From assembly GCA_003136295.1 (NCBI GenBank), contig PLDZ01000076.1:1-10961 (forward strand): a stretch of 10,961 nucleotides of DNA, written 5' to 3'. Below the pieces are notes generated by a model, which was not told where the DNA came from, made no database searches, and worked only from the letters and a program-made list of their open reading frames with translations. Position 1 is the stretch's first letter. The number at the start of each line of letters is the position of its first letter. Shown piece by piece: positions 7,215 to 10,961 of this stretch. The translations under genes and the position numbers were made by a program. The stretch is from Candidatus Dormiibacterota bacterium. Lineage in GTDB: Bacteria; Chloroflexota; Dormibacteria; Aeolococcales; Aeolococcaceae.

Positions 7215-9314
7215 TCACGCCAGCGCCCGACGGATGAACGCGAGCTCGAGTAGCAGGAGATTCTCGGCGACCACCTGATCGTTCGCCATATGCGTGGCCC
7301 CGGTAATCGGGATCACTGTGTGCTCACGCCCGGCGGCGAGCAAGGCAGCGGAGAAGCGCAGGGTGTGCGCAACCACCACGTTGTCATCGCTGAGGCCATG
7401 GATCAGCATCAGCGGGCGGGTGAGACGGCCCGCGTCAGCGATCAGCGAGCTCTTCGCGTAGTTCGCCGGCTCATTGTCCGGGTGCCCGAGGTATCGCTCC
7501 GTGTAGTGCGTGTCGTAGAGGCGCAGGTCGGTGACTGGTGCCCCCGCCACTGCGACATGAAAGACGTCGGGGCGGCGCAATACCGCGAGTGCGGCCAGGA
7601 ACCCGCCGAACGACCAGCCCCGGATGGCCACTCGCGAGAGATCGAAATCCGGCCACGCCGCCGCGGCGGCGTGCAAGCCATCGACCTGATCTTCGAGCGG
7701 CGGTCCCGCCACGTCGCCGCGTATCGACCGGGCCCACGCGTGGCCGCCACCGGGCGTGCCCCTGCCATCGACCACGAGCACCGCGAACCCTTGATCCGCG
7801 AACCACTGCGACGCCAGGTACGCACCAGCCGACGCGGTCACCTTCTGGAACCCGGGACCGCCATAGGGGTCGAGCAGTACCGGCAGTTTTCCGCTGCCTG
7901 GCTCGTGGCCCATCGGGAAGAGTACGGCCACGCGGAGTGCGCGTTCACCGAGCGTCACCAGGCGAACGTTGACGGCGACCGCCGGCGTCTCCGCACGCGA
8001 CTCGATCATGCCCGCCTGCCTTCCGTCGCGGTGCACCGTCACCTGGGGACCGGCGCGCTCGAGATCGCGTGACGTCAGCACGGTCGTGCCGCCGCATCGA
8101 CGCGCTCGCCACACACCGGGCCTGACACCATCGGGACGCATCTCGCTGACGCCGCCGGTGGGCGACCACGTGTACACACCGACCTCGGCCGGCGTTGTCG
8201 AAGCCCTGAAGACGACGACGTCGCCGTCGACGTCGAGGACATCGCGCACCTCGAGGTCCGTCGCGGTGACCGTGTCGTCGCCGATGACCAGTCGCTTCGC
8301 GCCGTCACGGTCTGCGGTCCACACGAGCGTCCCGTCCGGCAATCTCGCCGGGACGCCGTCGACGATGTCGACCCATGCCTCGTCGGCATCCTCGCGAAGG
8401 ACCGATGTCGCGCCGGTCAACATATCAACGTCGAGGATCCGCATCGTGCGCTGATCGCGGCTCTGCACGACGATCAGCAGCCCGTGCTCCGACCAGTTCG
8501 CGGTGGTCACATACTCAAAGTGGGCTCGGTCCCAGCGCACCGCCACGGGCGGCGATCCGTCGAGGTCGACGAGGAGCAGCGTGACCTCTGCGTTCTCGGT
8601 ACCCGCCGCCGGATACGCGACGGCGATCGGCGGACGTTCGGGGTTGGACGGGTCGGCGATGTACCAACGGCGAACGTGCGACACATCGACACGCGCCACG
8701 AGCAATCGCGAGCCGTCGGGAGACCACCAGTACCCGTTGTAGCGATCCATCTCCTCGGCGGCCACGAATTCAGCCATGCCGTAGGTGACGTCGTCATGCT
8801 CCGGGATGAGCAGCACGCGCTCGTCGCCTCCGTCAACGCGGACCGTGTGGAGAGCTCTGGATTCCACGTATGCCACGACGGCACCCGTTGGATCCATGCG
8901 CGGATCGATCGCGTTGCCGTTCGTCGGAAGTTCCGTGACACCTCCCGCGAGCAGGTCCACAACGTAGATCCTGCCGCCAAGGTCGAACACCGCACGCGTC
9001 GCATCGCGGTCGACGGAGAACCGCACGATCCCACCGGATGATTCGCGCGCGCGTTCGCGGCGCATTCGCTCCTCGGCGGGGACCTCGACTCCGTCATCGC
9101 GCTCCAGCGTCCCCGGATCGACAACGAGGGTCTCGGTATTGCTGTGCACGTCGAGCTGCCACAGACATGCGGCCGCATCGCTCCCGCTTCGAGTGCGAAG
9201 GAACAGCACACGCCTTCCGTCCGGTGCGATGACGAAGTCTCGTGGTACGCCGAGGCTGAAGCGCCGTGTCCTGGCCTGCTGCCGGGGGAAGTTCGATTCG
9301 TTCAACGCTGACAT
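7215..9314 (-). CDS. S9 family peptidase, dipeptidyl-peptidase IV type
   Basis: 699-residue serine peptidase predicted to release dipeptides from peptide N termini. The N-terminal part (about 30-440) is a beta-propeller of the DPP-IV N-domain kind, with repeated SPDG/DPTG-like turns. It carries the E187-E188 pair in AAEEMDRYNGYWWSPDG, which in DPP-IV enzymes anchors the substrate amino group. The C-terminal alpha/beta hydrolase domain (about 445-699) has PYGGPG (Y484, oxyanion side), nucleophile S568 in GWSFGG, D643 in HGLSDDNV and H675 in GATHM, so the triad is complete. There is no signal peptide or membrane anchor, so it is probably cytoplasmic and acts in peptide turnover. It starts 11 bp after the stop of the upstream dehydrogenase gene with only a weak ribosome site, suggesting cotranscription and perhaps translational coupling. 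Length and layout are normal for the family. Confidence 0.95.
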   Translation of the reverse strand: MSALNESNFPRQQARTRRFSLGVPRDFVIAPDGRRVLFLRTRSGSDAAACLWQLDVHSNTETLVVDPGTLERDDGVEVPAEERMRRERARESSGGIVRFSVDRDATRAVFDLGGRIYVVDLLAGGVTELPTNGNAIDPRMDPTGAVVAYVESRALHTVRVDGGDERVLLIPEHDDVTYGMAEFVAAEEMDRYNGYWWSPDGSRLLVARVDVSHVRRWYIADPSNPERPPIAVAYPAAGTENAEVTLLLVDLDGSPPVAVRWDRAHFEYVTTANWSEHGLLIVVQSRDQRTMRILDVDMLTGATSVLREDADEAWVDIVDGVPARLPDGTLVWTADRDGAKRLVIGDDTVTATDLEVRDVLDVDGDVVVFRASTTPAEVGVYTWSPTGGVSEMRPDGVRPGVWRARRCGGTTVLTSRDLERAGPQVTVHRDGRQAGMIESRAETPAVAVNVRLVTLGERALRVAVLFPMGHEPGSGKLPVLLDPYGGPGFQKVTASAGAYLASQWFADQGFAVLVVDGRGTPGGGHAWARSIRGDVAGPPLEDQVDGLHAAAAAWPDFDLSRVAIRGWSFGGFLAALAVLRRPDVFHVAVAGAPVTDLRLYDTHYTERYLGHPDNEPANYAKSSLIADAGRLTRPLMLIHGLSDDNVVVAHTLRFSAALLAAGREHTVIPITGATHMANDQVVAENLLLLELAFIRRALA

Positions 9315-9325
9315 GGTGGTGTGGC

Positions 9326-10312
9326 TCAGGTGACCGTCAGGACCAGCGCACCCTGCACCCTGCCGTCACGGAGCCGCGTGAGTGCCTCATTCGCGTGGTC
9401 GAGTGGCAACGTCTCAATCTCGGCACGCACCGGAATCCGATGTGCGAGCGCAAGAAACTCCGTGCCGTCGCGCCGGGTCAGATTGGCCACGGAGCGAACC
9501 GTGCGCTCTCCCCACAGCAGGTCGTAGGGAAAGGATGGAATGTCACTCATGTGGATTCCGGCGCACACCACGGTGCCCCCTTTTCCAACAGCGCCGAGTG
9601 CGAGTGGTACCAGGGCTCCGACCGGCGCGAAGATGATCGCCGCGTCCAGCTCCTCGGGCAGAGCCGTGTCGGTGTCGCCGGCCCACACGGCACCCAGCCG
9701 CATCGCGAACTCCTGGCTCGCCGTGTCGCCAGGTCGGGTGATCGCGAAGACCCGCCGTCCCTGGTGGCGCGCAACCTGCGCAACGATGTGGGCTGACGCA
9801 CCGAAGCCGTACAGGCCGAGGCGCACGCCATCTCCGGCGGCGTTGAGCGAGCGATACCCGATCAGTCCCGCGCAGAGCAGCGGCGCAGCCTCGACGTCGC
9901 TGAACGAACGGTCGACGGGAAAGCAGAACCGCGCGTCGGCGACGGTGTACTCAGCATAGCCGCCATCGATGTCGTAGCCGGTGAATCGCGCGCTGTCGCA
10001 AAGATTCTCTCGCCCAGTGGTGCAGTACCTGCACGTGCCACACGTCCAGCCGAGCCAGGGGATGCCGACACGGTCTCCGACGCGGACCGTCTCCACTCCA
10101 GCTCCGGACTCGATGACCTCCCCGACAATCTGGTGACCCGGGATCAGTGGCAGCTTCGGATGGGTCAGTTCGCCGTCGACCACATGCAGGTCGGTGCGGC
10201 AAAGGGCGCACGCGCCGACCTTGACCAGCACCTCCCCGGGGCCGGGCTCAGGAGTGTCGACGGCGTCCTCGTGGAGGGCGCTTCCGGGCGCGTCCAGGAC
10301 CATTGCTCGCAT
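9326..10312 (-). CDS. zinc-dependent alcohol dehydrogenase (MDR superfamily, adh_fam_2-like)
   Basis: 328-residue NAD(P)-dependent medium-chain dehydrogenase that would oxidise an alcohol or reduce an aldehyde; the substrate is unknown. Catalytic zinc ligands are likely C38 (CALCRTDLH), H60 (PGHQ) and C147 (LLCAGLIGY). The structural zinc is held by C91, C94, C97 and C105 in CGTCRYCTTGRENLC. The nucleotide fold is marked by LGLYGFGASAH (165-175). PWLGWTCGTC and GIHMSDIPSFPYDLLWGER match the family I know as TIGR02822 (zinc-binding alcohol dehydrogenase family protein). GHQ replaces the more common GHE. The ORF is open to 10474, but that extension is low-complexity and overlaps the upstream gene, and homology begins at MRAMVLDAPG; I therefore start at ATG 10312 (ATG 10303 also possible). 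It probably belongs to an operon between the GT39-like gene and the S9 peptidase. Confidence 0.93.
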   Translation of the reverse strand: MRAMVLDAPGSALHEDAVDTPEPGPGEVLVKVGACALCRTDLHVVDGELTHPKLPLIPGHQIVGEVIESGAGVETVRVGDRVGIPWLGWTCGTCRYCTTGRENLCDSARFTGYDIDGGYAEYTVADARFCFPVDRSFSDVEAAPLLCAGLIGYRSLNAAGDGVRLGLYGFGASAHIVAQVARHQGRRVFAITRPGDTASQEFAMRLGAVWAGDTDTALPEELDAAIIFAPVGALVPLALGAVGKGGTVVCAGIHMSDIPSFPYDLLWGERTVRSVANLTRRDGTEFLALAHRIPVRAEIETLPLDHANEALTRLRDGRVQGALVLTVT

Positions 10313-10352
10313 GCCGAAGGCATCGTAGTCGCGGAGGGCCGAGGGGCAGCTT

Positions 10353-10961
10353 TCAATCCCGGTAGACGCGGAGGAGATCGAGGCTGGACAATTCGGTGGG
10401 CGCGCGAACGATTCGCCCGCCGTTGACGAGGAAGAGGAGGTGGGCGCGCGGGGGCGGAGTGTCGTCGGGGGCAATGACGAGCACGTCCCCGGGCTCCGCG
10501 GTATCGAGCTGCTCCAGCGTCGTTACCTCGGTGATTCGAGCTCGACGAAGAAAGTCGCTCTGCGGTGGCGCCGCCCCAACCGCATACATCAGCTGCACGA
10601 TCGGTTGGTTGAGCCCGGCGGAGAGAAGCAGCCGGTGGCCCCCGGCCTCAGCGTCGGTATACGCCATGGCCAGCGCCGATCCTTCGCCGGCTTCGAATTC
10701 AACCTCGGCACGAGCCGGGTAGCCGCTGAAGAAATCGACAAAGTAGGGCGTGGCGCTGGCGAGCACGATGGCGACGAGCGCGATGGCGACGAGGCTGTGC
10801 GTCCGCAGCTGCGTCCACACCCAGGAGGTGCCTTCCACCATCATCAGGATGAGGAAGGGGAACAGTCCGGCGCCACGCAGAGCATGCGGTGCCACGAGTG
10901 TCAATGCAGCGGGTATGGGCGCGACCACCGCACCGAGCAGGACGAACCGCGCGTACGGTGT
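10353..10961 (-). CDS. GT-C/GT39-like membrane glycosyltransferase, C-terminal part (5' end outside window)
   Basis: The frame is open from the window edge to TGA 10353, giving 202 codons of the C-terminal end of a larger protein. The GTG at 10928 is only an internal codon. Visible are hydrophobic segments at RFVLLGAVVAPIPAALTLV and at the helix following HALRGAG, then a further helix in SLVAIALVAIVLASATPYF. A roughly 135-residue soluble tail follows and ends in DLLRVYRD. The APIPAALTLVAPHALRG segment resembles the loop in GT39/PMT-type mannosyltransferases of Actinomycetota, which use polyprenyl-phosphate sugars at the membrane. The catalytic N-terminal half is not in the window, so activity cannot be checked and the family call is by resemblance only. 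The dehydrogenase gene starts 40 bp downstream, consistent with an operon. Confidence 0.7.
   Translation of the reverse strand, partial: TPYARFVLLGAVVAPIPAALTLVAPHALRGAGLFPFLILMMVEGTSWVWTQLRTHSLVAIALVAIVLASATPYFVDFFSGYPARAEVEFEAGEGSALAMAYTDAEAGGHRLLLSAGLNQPIVQLMYAVGAAPPQSDFLRRARITEVTTLEQLDTAEPGDVLVIAPDDTPPPRAHLLFLVNGGRIVRAPTELSSLDLLRVYRD

Noticed and set aside
7290..8072. Plus-strand 260-codon ORF
   Set aside because: It is antisense to the catalytic domain of the S9 peptidase, with Arg- and His-rich composition typical of a shadow frame.
10313..10474. 54-residue N-terminal extension of the alcohol dehydrogenase
   Set aside because: It overlaps the C-terminal coding region of the GT39-like gene in another frame, is low-complexity (Ser/Pro-rich), and family homology starts at MRAMVLDAPG.

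Overview
The window is GC-rich bacterial DNA with strongly GC-biased third codon positions. The style of several proteins, notably an S9 dipeptidyl peptidase beginning FPRQQARTRRFSLG and a zinc alcohol dehydrogenase of the adh_fam_2 type, suggests Actinomycetota, possibly the Thermoleophilia side. This assignment is by recognition and was not tested. Genes are densely packed and ordinary in codon use. I see no tRNA, rRNA, CRISPR array, insertion sequence or phage gene.

Region 1 (1-4587) is a cyclic-di-GMP signalling locus. Two paralogous genes with the inverted domain order EAL-GAF-GGDEF diverge from a 620-bp spacer. The plus-strand gene (2110-4587) has an extra N-terminal GAF-like region. 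It keeps the EAL catalytic residues I checked, a GGEEF motif and an RxxD inhibitory site. The minus-strand gene (1489 to beyond base 1) has an EAL domain that has lost most metal- and substrate-binding residues, and its GGDEF signature lies outside the window. The spacer holds a 44-codon minus-strand ORF (1748-1882) with a strong Shine-Dalgarno sequence. It encodes a signal-peptide-like micropeptide and is the least explained element here.

Region 2 (4615-7194) holds two divergent transporters: an APC-superfamily amino-acid permease (minus) and an EamA/DMT-family permease (plus), separated by a 144-bp promoter region. The permease and the plus-strand c-di-GMP gene converge with 27 bp between them.

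Region 3 (7215-10961) is a minus-strand cluster, probably an operon. In transcription order it contains the 3' part of a GT-C/GT39-like membrane glycosyltransferase (cut by the window end), a zinc-dependent alcohol dehydrogenase, and a cytoplasmic DPP-IV-type S9 peptidase. Gaps are 40 and 11 bp. The products have no obvious shared pathway.

No complete new system can be claimed. The most interesting part is the divergent c-di-GMP pair, one member with an apparently catalytically dead EAL domain, with a possible secreted micropeptide gene between them.
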